This document shows positions 1 through 10,415 of a stretch of 64,000 bases of DNA, piece after piece. The notes below the pieces were generated by a model, which saw only the letters and a program-made list of their open reading frames with translations, had not been told where the DNA came from and ran no database searches. Position 1 is the first letter of the stretch, and the number at the start of each line of letters is the position of its first letter. Where the stretch lies: the NCBI GenBank assembly GCA_963680875.1, contig OY804579.1:78357095-78421094 (forward strand). The letters run 5' to 3'. Source of the stretch: Bathymodiolus brooksi (Eukaryota > Mollusca > Bivalvia > Mytilida > Modiolidae). A program made the translations under genes and the position numbers.

Positions 1-2
1 AT

Positions 3-1088
3 GAGTCTATCATACTGAAAGGACGAAAACTGGTAATTCCGCGCAAACTCCGCCAACGTATTCTTCAACTTGCTCATAAGAGCCATCAAGGTGTCTTGAA
101 AACAAAACAACTGTTACGTGAAAAAGTTTGGTGGCCGAGAATGGATAAAGATTTAGAAGAAATGATAAAAACGTGTCATGCATGTCAAAGTATGGCAAAC
201 CCGACTCAAGCAACGCCAATAAATACAACCAAACTACCAGACCGTCCGTGGAAAAAACTTGGAATTGATTTAACCGGTCCGTTTACAAACAATGAATACC
301 TTCTTGTTGTGATCGACTATTACTCAAGATTTCCAGAGGTCGAAATTGTTCGTTCAATTAGTAGTGCTACAATTATAAACAAGTTAAGAAAAATATTTGC
401 TGTGCATGGAATATGTAACTTGTATCAGACAACGGAAGCCAATTCGTATCAGAAGAATTCAAGTCATATTTAGAAGAATTAGGGATTAAACATACACGTG
501 TAACCCCTTATTGGGCAAGAGCAAATGGACTAGTAGAGAACTTTAATAAGTCATTAAAGAAAGCTATCAGAGCAGCCCGAGCTGAAAACAAAAACTGGCA
601 TAACGAACTTTATACGTTCCTATTACAATACCGAAACACCACATTTAACAACGGGTCGTACACCAGCAGAACTTTTATTCAATAGAACTGTTATGGCAAA
701 GGTGCCAGAAATGTCAAAATTCAAAGTACAAAATTCGTTAAAAAACAGAGACAAAGAGCAGAAACAAAAAATGAAATACTATGCCGACAAAAGAATGAGC
801 AACAACTTTCAAAAATATCGAATAGGACAAAATGTTATTTTATTGCGAAGAGAAGAGAGTAAAATGTCTAGCCGATATGAAGATAAACCGTACAAAGTTG
901 TGAGACAAAGAGGAACAAGTGTTATGTTAAGGTCAAATAACGGACATATTATCTACCGTAACGTTTCACATGTGCGTCCTTATTTCAGAAAATTCGAAAG
1001 AAATGCACATTGCGACAACCGTCAAAACATTGTTAGGGCCAGACCGCACAGGTTGAGGAAGATGCCACGACCGACCGCAGTGCGATAA
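3..1088 (+). pseudogene. Ty3/Gypsy pol remnant: integrase and C-terminal region
   Basis: Frame 3 is open from base 3 and reads a retroelement integrase. It has an HHCC zinc-binding head (AHKSH near residue 26, then CHACQ after the VWWPRM motif), followed by the catalytic core with the first Asp in GIDLTGPF. The second core Asp (DNG) lies in frame 2 from about 425, so an indel sits at roughly 415-425. The catalytic Glu region (ARANGLVENFNKSLKKA) continues in frame 2 until about 640, where a second shift returns to frame 3. From there a basic C-terminal region runs to a TAA at 1086. Integrases insert the cDNA of LTR retrotransposons into nuclear DNA. gag, protease, RT and RNase H would lie left of the window. 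Two frameshifts make this copy inactive. Confidence 0.85.
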
Positions 1089-1340
1089 ATTGGAAGAGAC
1101 TCTCAGTTGACCGTGAAATCGAACAGATTAATTGGATTTAGAGACATTAGTTGTGTTTGTCTGTGAGATAGGGAGAGAATAAGTGACAGATTTATTACTT
1201 TATCTTTAACCACGAAAGACACTAATATTTGCAAAGCTAATTATTCACGTTACTTTCAAGATTTGGACTTGAATTCAAAGTTTAAATTTATTTCTGTGTA
1301 TTGTAATTAATTAAACGGTAATTAAATGTTTCTTATCTGA

Positions 1341-1610
1341 AAACAAGGAAGGGATGTAACATACAGATTTATGAATGAAATTATAGTAACCAACGAGAGT
1401 GAGTGGGCGGAGCATATGTACGTGGTGTTTGCATGTTATGTACTCTTTATGTTACTTTGTATCACATATCCAGAAATCATGGGTAGTTTGCTCATTTGCA
1501 TATCCAAGATGGCGGTTTCTTCAAGCCAGAAATTTTTACAAAGATTTCTTAAAGAAATATTTTGTTCGGGGATGCGGGCATTTTACTGAGGTGAAATATT
1601 TGACATTACA
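1341..1610 (+). repeat. Probable polypurine tract and 3' LTR of the Gypsy element
   Basis: A purine run (AAGGAAGGGA, 1345-1354) is followed directly by TGTAACATAC at 1355. The candidate LTR ends ...GACATTACA at 1610, giving matched TGTAA/TTACA ends and a length of 256 bp. This is the expected order for a Ty3/Gypsy 3' end: integrase, short spacer, PPT, LTR. The LTR contains CAAGATGGCGG (from about 1504), which resembles a YY1 site. The 5' LTR is outside the window, so the boundary rests on the TG..CA ends and the PPT only. Confidence 0.6.
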
Positions 1611-2637
1611 CCGGTAGAAACAAGCACAGCAAATGTTAGCTAGATGGATAAATTATTCGCGGTTCCCACACTATTTTAAAAACAAGGCATATTTCTGTGA
1701 ATTCTAATATGGATATCACTGCAGAATTCAAATCTTAGTCGACTTATTCTAATTGTTTAACATGGATGCACACTATTTTCTGAACCAAATACGGAAACTT
1801 CCGGTGTAGATCTATCTCTTTTTTCACACATTATTTGAATAAAATTTGTTTCCACGGTTCCCAGGAAGATTGAAATGGTCAGATTTTGGGAAATGTCAGC
1901 TTCTGTAAGGGCCACTTGAAGGGTAACGAGTGTTTTCATTAAAACTCGAATTGTTATCTGCTGAAAAATAGTCAATCATTGTCGACACCGGTTTAAATAT
2001 AGAAAATAATTAAGTCGAGGCTCCATGAAGGGTGAATAAACTTTTTATAATGATACATTTGAATTCGATGAATGTTTATTACACAATATCAACAAAACAT
2101 TGAATACTTGTAGTAAGCACATTCAAAAAATTTAACAATATAAAATCTATATACTAAACGATTTCAATGACATAGTTAATACTTATGTGGGGCAGATATT
2201 GAAAAAAAAAATGCACAATATATTTTTTATTTACATATTTTTATTTATTTAATTGATCGTGAAAAGGGGAGGGGGGGGGGGGGGGCAGTGCATATATTTT
2301 CGATCTTTTACACACATCATCGAGTTCCTAATGAACATATGATGACAATTAATGTTGATACGAACACAATGAAGTTATTTATGTGATCATAACTGATGAA
2401 GTATTATTAAAAAAAAATAGAAGAAAAGATACGAGTTTTCATCAGCGTTCATTGATCAGCGTCATCCAAATATGGTTTCAACGTTTATTTGCTGACGTCA
2501 TACATGACGCGATTTGGCTTATGGATATTCATGAGCAAAAGTACCCATGATTTCTGGCTATGATTAGCTTTAGAGTTCTAGATTAGATATGTAGAAACAA
2601 ACACTGTCTATTTAATGTCCGGCCACGGATATTACAG
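1611..2637. other. Non-coding stretch with a G-run
   Basis: I see no gene or recognisable mobile element here. A run of 15 G (2271-2285) preceded by GGGGA could form a G-quadruplex or simply be a slippage tract. If the exons at 3184-6563 belong to a longer gene, this is upstream intron. Confidence 0.5.
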
Positions 2638-3085
2638 GTAGATAATGATGTCCCGAATTGATTCCCGACATTGAAAAATTTCTACCGGTCGCAATTTTCA
2701 AAATGGCTGCCACAATACCGCAAATATTCAACATTGTCCGATGTCATCAAAATTTGATATATGGGTAGATAATGATGTCCCGAATTGATTCCCGACATTG
2801 AAAAATTTCTACCGGTCACCATTTTCAAAATGGCCACCACAATACCGCACAAATTCAACATTGTCCGATTTCAACGCCATTTCATATGTGGGTAGATTAT
2901 GATGTCCCAAATTGATTCCTGACATCGAAAAATTTCTACCGGTCGCCATTTTCAAAATGGCCACCACAATACCGCACAAATTCAACATTGTCCGATTTCA
3001 ACGACATTTCATATGTGGGTAGATTATGATGTCCCGAAATGATTCCTGACATCAAAATGGCCACCACAATACCGCAAAAATGTAG
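2638..3085. repeat. 127-bp tandem repeat, about 3.5 copies
   Basis: Units start with GTAGAT(A/T)ATGATGTCCC at 2638, 2765, 2892 and 3019, exactly 127 bp apart. The fourth unit has lost about 30 bp in its middle and ends near 3085. Each complete unit carries the block ATTTTCAAAATGG; in the third it is a perfect 17-bp palindrome (2945-2961). Confidence 0.9.
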
Positions 3086-3183
3086 CTTTTGATTTATTTT
3101 TTAAGCTGGTTGTCTGTGGCCGGTTTGGGAGACTTCATAATCGTTAGATTATAATCATATCTTGTTTTATGTATTCTTTTTAG

Positions 3184-3267
3184 ACAATCACACAAAAGAC
3201 CTAGAAGTCCAGAAAATTGTGAAGAATGTTTACCTATTTCAAAACGAATAAACAGATTGCAAATAGA
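3184..3267 (+). CDS. Internal exon of an unrecognised host gene
   Basis: The exon follows a pyrimidine-rich tract ending TTTTTAG and is followed by a strong donor, GTAAGTAG. One reading frame is open: one base completes an upstream codon, then 27 codons containing RSPENCEECLPISKRINRLQ, then two bases (GA) left over. The remaining frames contain stops. The GA is completed by the first base of the exon at 4980, so the two join in frame. The peptide is charged and probably helical. Earlier exons were not found in the window. Confidence 0.65.
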
Positions 3268-4028
3268 GTAAGTAGTTTATTTCAATGACAGGTATATATT
3301 TGATTCTATATGCAGCATGCTTAGCTAATTATATTAGATACAAGTATTACTACATGTATTTAGCTATAAATGAGATGAAAAATTTAGCACTTAACATGAT
3401 TTACATGGGAAAAAAGTTAAAAGGTCTTTTTTTTCTGATCAGAAACTGCAGAACTGTTTGAACTATGAGTACTGTAAGATGGCCACCACCACTTGACATG
3501 TTTAACATTAGACCCTACAAAAAACCCATAAAAAGTCCTTTTGTACAAGTTCAAGACAAACTTTGTGGGAATGATGTTATGAATGTCCTCTACAAAAATA
3601 CTTTGTTTAGTTATGATTGGACAAAAACATGGCTGCCATTGGCAATTGATGCATTTAATTGCAACCTTTAGTCAGCATATGGATGTACCTCCCCTTATTT
3701 TTCCCCCCAAAGGTGTTAAAAAAGATTTTAAATCAGGATTAATAAATACAGTTTGATTGAAATACATATACAAATATAGTAACAATTTCATGCAGATTTT
3801 TTTCTAACCTTTTTTTTTTATAAATACAAAATTATGATTCAAAATAGCAGTTAAAATTAATTAGAATATATGAATGAATACCTTGAACATTAAAAAAATT
3901 AACATACTAAATTTGACAATAATAGTTGGGTTACAAATGTTTATGACAAGATACTGAACCTGGAATTCCAACATCATACGTCACAGTCTCTTTTTTATTT
4001 TCAACAAGTTGAGATGAGATGTGATATC

Positions 4029-4193
4029 CAGTGCCCCCCCCCCCTTAAAATTGGAACAAATATGATTTTTTGGCATAAAATCGTGATTTTTCACACGAAA
4101 TACCCCCAAAATTTTCAAACCTCCCTCCACTCAGCACATTTTTTTAAGTGCTCCCCCCCCCCCCCCTAACTTGAAATCCTGGATCTGCCCCTG
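4029..4193 (-). mobile_element. Short hAT-like non-autonomous element, internally deleted
   Basis: It begins CAGTGCCCC and ends CTGGATCTGCCCCTG, and its right half matches the right end of the 1.54-kb element at 25351-26893 (ACACGAAATACCC block, then the C-run and CTTGAAATCCTGGAT). It lies in the intron between the exons at 3184 and 4980. No clear target duplication is visible. Confidence 0.6.
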
Positions 4194-4416
4194 ATTGTTT
4201 TGTTGATATAGGTGGAATTGTTGACCTGACCACCATGTTTAAATTTTCTTTTTATAATGGGATTTTCAAAATATTAAATGCCATTTATTAAATGTGCATT
4301 TTTGTTTTGCCATTGATCAGTAGACATGGTGTGGATGCACTAAAACAAGAAATATTGAAATACATGTTACGATGATGTATACATTTTTGTTATGAAATGA
4401 GGGCTGGGTTAGAGGT

Positions 4417-4600
4417 ATGGTTTTTAACGCCACTTTCAACAATATTTCAGTTATATTGTGGCTGTCAATTTTATTGGTCATGGTGGATGAAACCAGAGTA
4501 CCTGGAGAAAACCACTGACCTGTCACAAGTCACTGACAAACAAATGTTGTATTGAGTTCACCTCATTATCAGTAGGATTGGAACTCACAACTTTAGTGAA
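4417..4600 (-). mobile_element. SINE, family B, antisense copy
   Basis: Read on the minus strand it ends with AATATTGTTGAAAGTGGCGT followed by a TAAA-type tail. The tRNA-related end is marked by a degenerate B box (GAGTTCCAATCC). The same family appears at about 14590, 17510, 30340, 41850, 57890 and 58000. It is intronic here. Confidence 0.7.
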
Positions 4601-4979
4601 ATGATATGTGGATACTGCAATGCAATCACACAGATCTTCAATGAAATAAAAACATTTTCACTGAAGAAGGCATACTTTCTCTAATCTAGCAAGAAATTCT
4701 CACTAACCTGTAATTAAAATAAACATATAAAGTGAGGTGTGAACGTAGTAGAGAGTATTGATTGTATGATCACCATGAATTTTCTTAAAACTGAGATGTA
4801 CTTTTTATTTGTTATTTTTAGCCTCAAAATATAAACAATATATACACTTTGAAAATTACCTTTAATCCAATGTTTTATGTATAAAATCTGATGCTAGAAA
4901 TATAAAATAGTTCTGTAATTAAAAAAAAACAATTTATGAATTACTAGCAGAGATTTTCTTTCATATTTTATATTTTCAG

Positions 4980-5025
4980 AAATGACAGAAGGAAAAGTGA
5001 AGAAGAAAAGTGTGTAGATCTACAG
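4980..5025 (+). CDS. Internal exon of the same unrecognised host gene
   Basis: A 46-nt exon lies between a TATTTTCAG acceptor and a GTAGGG donor. Its first base completes the codon left by the exon ending at 3267. The next 15 codons read NDRRKSEEEKCVDLQ and end on a codon boundary, which matches the phase-0 exon at 6318. The high Lys/Glu content suggests a continuing helix or coiled coil. Agreement of phase across three exons is the main support. Confidence 0.65.
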
Positions 5026-5092
5026 GTAGGGACTTTTAGAATTGGTTTGGCAATTTTTTGTCTATGTATAATATTTTATACAGGAAATCCTG

Positions 5093-5480
5093 TGAGTGAG
5101 TGAGTGATTATGTTTAATGCCAAATGAGCAATTTTTCAGCTATATAATGGCGAGAACAAGTTACATTCAATGAAATGATGATGATGTCCGCTTTGTACTA
5201 GAGCAACACGCTGAGTTTGATTTTTATAGTGCTAGCTCACTGAAACAACAGTCTTGTGTGTAGACATGTCACTCCATTCAAGCACATTATTCTGATTCCA
5301 AGTCAACCATTCTTTGCTCTTGCTACTTATAAATGCTGTGTGCTCAGCAGAGAAGCAACAAATACCAATTTTATAGTTGTATATGTGTTGGTTTAACCCG
5401 ACAGAGGCTCAAACCCACGATCTATCACACTTGAGACAAACACACTAACCATTACACCACCAATCTGGTTAAAATCCCAA
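5093..5480 (-). mobile_element. SINE, family A, near full length, antisense
   Basis: On the minus strand the head looks tRNA-derived: GGTGGTGTAATGGTTAGTG (A-box region), then GATCGTGGGTTTGAGCC (B box). The body includes CAGTGAGCTAGCAC, and the tail is GCATTAAACATAATCACTCA. Related copies are at about 14268, 17189, 20050, 37912 and 49015. It lies in the intron before the last exon of the host gene. Confidence 0.75.
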
Positions 5481-6317
5481 TTGTAGATAGGTTAGTAGTG
5501 ATTGTGTTTAGGTCATATATCTTCAATGTATATATATTTTTATATTAGCCAAAACGGTTACAATATAATTTCAGGTGGTCTGACAGGCATATTTTCTCAT
5601 CTGTATTATTCTGAACAATATTGTTTTGCTAATCGTGCAAACATGATATTAACCGCCCCCCCCAAAAAAAGCAAAAAACAAAGAAACAAAAATCACACGT
5701 GCATTCCTTAAAGGACGGAGTGTGATACTAAGGGTTATATTAAAAACCACCCCCTACATTTGTAACATTTTAAATGTTTCTTAGATAGACTGTTACTTGA
5801 CTACAAGTCAGTTATTTTTTTTTTCTCAAATGCAAAAACCCTGAATAAAACAGGACCCTGTATAAACTGAACTTGAAATAAAGTCCAAATGTAGGAAATC
5901 TTTGCTTATTTAAATTGTGTAAACATCTGTCTATTCCCAAAACACAAACTGGTCTCGAGGAGGTTTGGTGTAGACAGATTTCATTGTATTGTGGTTTTTC
6001 TTGCTCTGGCTGATATTTATGATAAATAAAATACTACCTTTAACTGGCATGATTTTTTTCACTCCAGACAAAACACCACACTGTGTTCTGTTGTTAACAC
6101 AGTTCATTGTCTTAAAAGAATTTTATAATGTTCTAGCAGTAAGCCATTGTATTGATCAATATTATTTGTGTCTGAATGTTTGGAGAGGACCCTTGTAAAT
6201 TGTTATAATTTGTGTCCAATCCAATTGTTATAATATTTAGCAATAAAATATGTTTAATCTAAATCTACAATTTATTAACCGTTGGTATATCAGGATGTTT
6301 TTTTATTTATTTTACAG

Positions 6318-6563
6318 TCAAACCAGACATCTAATACAGTAAATATACAGCCATCAGGAGGTATGCAGCAGAATCTCTCTATGACAATATGTCAGGACTG
6401 TGTAGGCAACAACAATTTACCATATGATATTGTTCAGGGTTATAACCCAGAATTGACAGACATGGATAACCCTCAGTATTATAACATAAACAATACACTG
6501 TTTAAAGCTCATTATGATAGAGTTTTACGACAGATGACTCCTCTACAGTACCCTAACTCCTAA
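6318..6563 (+). CDS. Terminal exon of the unrecognised host gene
   Basis: After the acceptor TTATTTTACAG at 6317 the phase-0 frame runs 81 codons to TAA at 6561-6563. Features are an Asn/Gln-rich stretch, a CxxC pair (ICQDC) and a Tyr-rich C terminus (NPQYYNINN, then YDRVLRQMTPLQYP). An AATAAA at 6791-6796 is a plausible polyadenylation signal, giving a 3' UTR of about 240 nt. I do not recognise the protein. With the two upstream exons the visible C-terminal part is about 124 residues. An ATG-initiated ORF starting at 6282 is part of the intron and not the true start. Confidence 0.75.
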   Translation, partial: SNQTSNTVNIQPSGGMQQNLSMTICQDCVGNNNLPYDIVQGYNPELTDMDNPQYYNINNTLFKAHYDRVLRQMTPLQYPNS

Positions 6564-6790
6564 TTACTATTAATAGAAAAGGGAGATTCCAAATCCTTGT
6601 AAACATGCTATTTATAGTTTATACCGGTGTTTATTGTTCATCAGTAGAAATCCAAGAGAGATGATCATTGATTAAGTCAACAATATAATACTGGGAAGAG
6701 TAGGGTATTTATTTACTTTATTATTTCAACATATATATGTACATGTATAAATGTAACTGACATTTTTGGTTTGCTATTTTGTTTATTTGT

Positions 6791-6796
6791 AATAAA
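6791..6796 (+). promoter_or_regulatory. Candidate polyadenylation signal AATAAA
   Basis: The hexamer lies 228 nt after the stop codon of the exon ending at 6563 and is followed within 30 nt by a T-rich stretch. Confidence 0.5.
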
Positions 6797-6829
6797 CAAA
6801 TAAGTCATTGTTTAATTTTTGTAGTCTTT

Positions 6830-7782
6830 CTATACTTCTTGAAAGCAGGCTATTGAAAAGCCATGTCCTACTTGTCCAAAATTCTTCAGGAAAAGTAGAT
6901 ACTGTGAAATCTCTTTTATTCGTAGAGTACCATTTTTGTGGTTTTCGTGGGTAGGCTGATCATCGAAATGTAACGAACAATGAAACTTTGGAGGCAGCTC
7001 GACATCAATATATTGGCAAATGTTGTCCTCGAGTGACCTTGACTTTCTGAACCAGCTGCATAGGGTACAATTGACAATTTTAATGACAGGGTATACACAA
7101 TTTCAACTGACGTGAATCAAGGCTGAGAACTCCATTGACACAATTAGAAAGATACCAAGCCATGCTAAGAAGAAAGAATGAAGCATGTGTCTTCTTCAAC
7201 AGGAAGATGATAAGGAATCAAACCGTTGTTAGTATAAAAGCAGATGCAGTTCACAGACAGCTAGGAAATTAGCACAACCAAACAGATGACACAACACAGA
7301 CTGATCAATAATTTGGTAAAACAGTCAAGACCAGAGCCAGAACACAACTAGCAGAGAAGCAGTTCAAAAGAGCGAGCGGGCCTATCAAGACAGATCACAC
7401 ATTAGATGAAGGCCGTTAATGCCTATCATGTACGGTAGCAAGCCCCAGAAACAATGGAAGACAGTTACAATGGTACGTAGTCCACAGATCCTATGAGAGG
7501 GGGTGAGTTGGTACATCAGTCCGGGCCCAGAGAGCCAAGAAGGGGCCTGTGAATCTCTGAAGGACCCCATAGCCTTAGCCATAGTTTTATTTTTATTTTT
7601 TCATTGGGGTTTCAACTATTTTTAGTTTATTTAGAATAATTATATAAAATTCACTTAATTCTGGTTGTTTATCATCACTCACATTGTCATTGTAACCAGG
7701 TAGGCTGTCTCCGGGACCCCAAAGCAGTCTAGTTCCGCCTTGCAAAATTTCTCTTTGCGGTCCTGGTAATCCATATGCACCA
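6830..7782. other. Intergenic stretch without a supported gene
   Basis: Several short open frames exist on both strands, but none shows a familiar domain, splice context or conserved composition. It lies between the 3' end of the host gene and the segmental duplication that starts near 7783. Confidence 0.4.
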
Positions 7783-7823
7783 GAAATGATGTACCACAAC
7801 ATCGTGTACAAGAAGAGAGGGTA

Positions 7824-9038
7824 ACAGGTCAAAACGCCCCCACTACCAAAACGCCTCCACTTTTTTTCCAAAATAAATCATTATAAAAAAAAAATTATGT
7901 GATTCAAATGTTTATAAATGTCTTCCCACGATTCGTTTTTGTTCGAATATTTTGTTTTTGTTTTATTATATTTTTATTAAACTATTTATTAAAGTTATAA
8001 ATTTAATTAATGATGACTTTGCATTTAATTAAATTTATATGTTTCATTAATTATTACAATAATTATATGCCTTTATCGTGCCGACGGTCTTTTACCGGTA
8101 AGAAAGTAAAAACACACAAGCCAAGGTATTGTGAAAAACAAATGTACAAAGCCAACAAAAGAATGCCTTGATGTGGCCATATGGCTTAATATTTAGTGAA
8201 TACAGCAAAGTATTCCGAATAGGTATAAAGTCTGTTGCACAGAACAGATGTAAAAAGTTGCACCAAGCAACTTAATATCTTAATGGGTCTATAATTTTTA
8301 GGTTCGCTTGAGTCACCATTGTTCTTGTAAATAGGTTTAATTTTGCCAATCACCCAACTCTCAGGGATAATTCCACAATCAAATATCAGATTAAATACCT
8401 TTTCCTATATATTTATGAATTGATGAGCAGTGGATTTAATGTACTCATTGATTAAACCATCTTCTCCAGATGCTTTATCGTTTTACAGCTTTTTGATACA
8501 ATCAAAAATTTCTTCTCTGGATATATAGAGATTGATATTCTCATTGAGATTATCCATAAAATTTGAGTCAATATTAAAAACTAGATAATCTTCTCCCGCA
8601 TCCGGAGCGGCATTTAATTTTTTTTTAAATTCAAATAATTTTGACGTATTGACATGAGGGCTGAGGTTGACTCTTTCTCTTCTGACGTGCATTTCTACAT
8701 TCTAAATCAAACCATGGTTTATAGACTCCTAAACTTTGCCTAGAATATAAGTCAGTTTTATATACTTATAAACACTATTACCGGAGTGTACAAATGTATA
8801 TATATACAAGTTCGTTGTCGTCCGATGTAAGATAAGCATGTACACATATACAATATATAAATTTACTGGACAAATCTTGAATTGCAAGACGTCACACATG
8901 ATACATGTATCTTCGCTTGAGTAGAAAAAATTTATTAAATGTGTCGTTTTGGCAATAACTTTTATTCTGAAAAATAGTGGAGGCGTTTTGGTAAAAAAGT
9001 GGGGGCGTTTTGGTAAAAATAGGGGCGTTTTGACATGT
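7824..9038. mobile_element. 1.2-kb element with terminal inverted repeats (GTCAAAACGCCCC family)
   Basis: The left end is ACAGGTCAAAACGCC (7824-7838) and the right end, reverse complemented, is ACATGTCAAAACGCC (9024-9038). Both ends repeat the internal motif ACCAAAACGCC(C/T)CCAC. The interior is AT-rich and holds an antisense fragment of a non-LTR reverse transcriptase. A TA/AT dinucleotide flanks each side, but a clean target duplication is not visible. The duplicate at 15000 keeps only the left end. Confidence 0.6.
8100..8770 (-). pseudogene. I/Nimb-like non-LTR RT fragment (linker and first RT motifs)
   Basis: On the minus strand the linker is seen first (KPWFDLEC just above 8692, then a His/Arg-rich helix). 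DYLVFNIDSNFMDNLN and YISREEIFDCIKKL follow, then the RT start with PESWVIGKIKPIYKNNGD and SEPKNYRPI ending near 8270. Homology continues through a SCLVQLFTSVLCNRL-like segment before stops appear. The palm with its catalytic Asp pair is missing, so this is a dead fragment. It is nested in the TIR element. Confidence 0.75.
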
Positions 9039-9339
9039 ATTCGAAGAGACGGTTCAATACACAGAGGCCTTTGACCCAGGTGACCCTAACAAGTGTACCG
9101 CTATCCAACTTGTGAAATAGATACATAACCTGGCAACCGATCTCCAACGTCGATTGAACGAGACGAAAAGAGAAGGAGCACTAGTCCCCACGAATGCCAT
9201 CAGTACACAATATATATAGATGGTAGCCGGACGTTAAACCCAAATAAAAAATCATTGTTTACTAGCTATAGGCTAATATCAGGATATCCTTGGTAGAGAG
9301 TTGCTGCTAACAAGGAAGCTACTGAAATAGGAGTTCCTC

Positions 9340-9640
9340 TCGGTTAAGTTGAAGTCATCACTTCGAAAGTTTTTCGGTCGCCAATCATGACTTGGTTGAC
9401 CGTTATGGAATATCTGTGTCACAAATGACCACGGATATGTTCTACTTGTCGTAAACACTTCCCGGTCCTTTCCTAATTCATGACTTATCACCGGGTTTGT
9501 AACTAGATTAACACGACGGGTGCCATTAGTGGAGCAGGAACTGCCCACCCTTCCGGAGCACCTGAGTTCACCTCCAGTTTATGTGTATGTTTTGTAGATC
9601 GTTGTTTGTCCCTTTGTACTTTTTCTTTTGGCCATTGTGT
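9340..9640 (+). mobile_element. Penelope-like element 3' end fragment
   Basis: The plus strand carries a degenerate version of the C-terminal FYGRH-type motif (AAAGTTTTTCGGTCGCCAAT near 9365), then the 3' tail block that begins GTGGAGCAGGAACTGC at 9529 and includes TTCCGGAGCACCTGAGTTCA. The same tail block recurs at 60036, and a diverged copy follows the RT remnant at about 47040. Only the last few dozen codons and the 3' UTR remain. Confidence 0.65.
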
Positions 9641-10204
9641 TTTCGTTCTTCTTCGATATGCGGATATCGATTCTGATTACCCTTTGGTATCTTCAAACTC
9701 TTCTTAAGAATAAGTCCGTACGCAGTGCTCATTTCGCCTGCTTGTTATTGTTTCATTGTTTTATGTCATGTACCTCATGTTGTACTGTGTGTGCTAGTGT
9801 AATTCCGGTGTCAATGAAATTCTTGAATTCTTTATTTTACGTATAACAAGAATCAACGAAACAGAAAGAATGTTAAAACAACAATGAACATTCGAAGTTG
9901 GCGAACCTTCGGACCATTGAGCTTTCGGACATCTGAGACTTCAGATTGTTAATACACCGCCACTACTTGTAACATTTACTTCCTGCGACTGTGTATAGCC
10001 TTATCTTGGTTTATCTGTATAGTTGTCTACATCAGACATAGATAGCCTTAAGCTTGCATGTATATAATTAAGCTTGGTTTGACTGTAGGTTTGTCTTCCT
10101 CGGGCATATCATCCTATACTACATGTACATGCTGAGTTGGATTGCTGCCAAATTAATAATTTAAAAAAATACTTGTACGAGTGTACATTTTATATTTGCC
10201 ATCG
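9641..10204. other. Non-coding stretch
   Basis: Nothing recognisable apart from the end of the Penelope-type tail at its left edge. No ORF has a familiar domain. Confidence 0.4.
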
Positions 10205-10415
10205 TGAAAATGTATCACCTTCGAGTGCGGCAGATCGTGGGTTCGAGTCCCGATCGGGTCAAACCAACGACTATAAAATTGGTATTTGGTTTTTTTTCTC
10301 CGCCAAGCACCCAGCATTAAGGAGAAATTAAAGAGCGACGACTGGTTTATTTATCTGGTTTATCTGGTTCCGAGGTCTGTTATATGGGCTAATTGTCCCC
10401 TTGGACCCTTCTTGA
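10205..10415 (+). mobile_element. tRNA-derived SINE head, truncated
   Basis: A clear B box lies in GGCAGATCGTGGGTTCGAGT (within 10226-10250), followed by CCCGATCGGGTCAAACC, then AAGCACCCAGCATTAAGGAG, which matches the body start of the SINE at about 49035. The 3' half is replaced at about 10416 by the end of the LINE. Confidence 0.65.

Noticed and set aside
3465..3671. Coding exon at 3465-3671
   Set aside because: It lies inside an intron whose flanking exons join in phase without it, and it shows no splice sites or familiar domain.
9279..9548. Minus-strand ORF of 89 codons at 9279-9548
   Set aside because: It is antisense to the Penelope 3' end and has no domain of its own.
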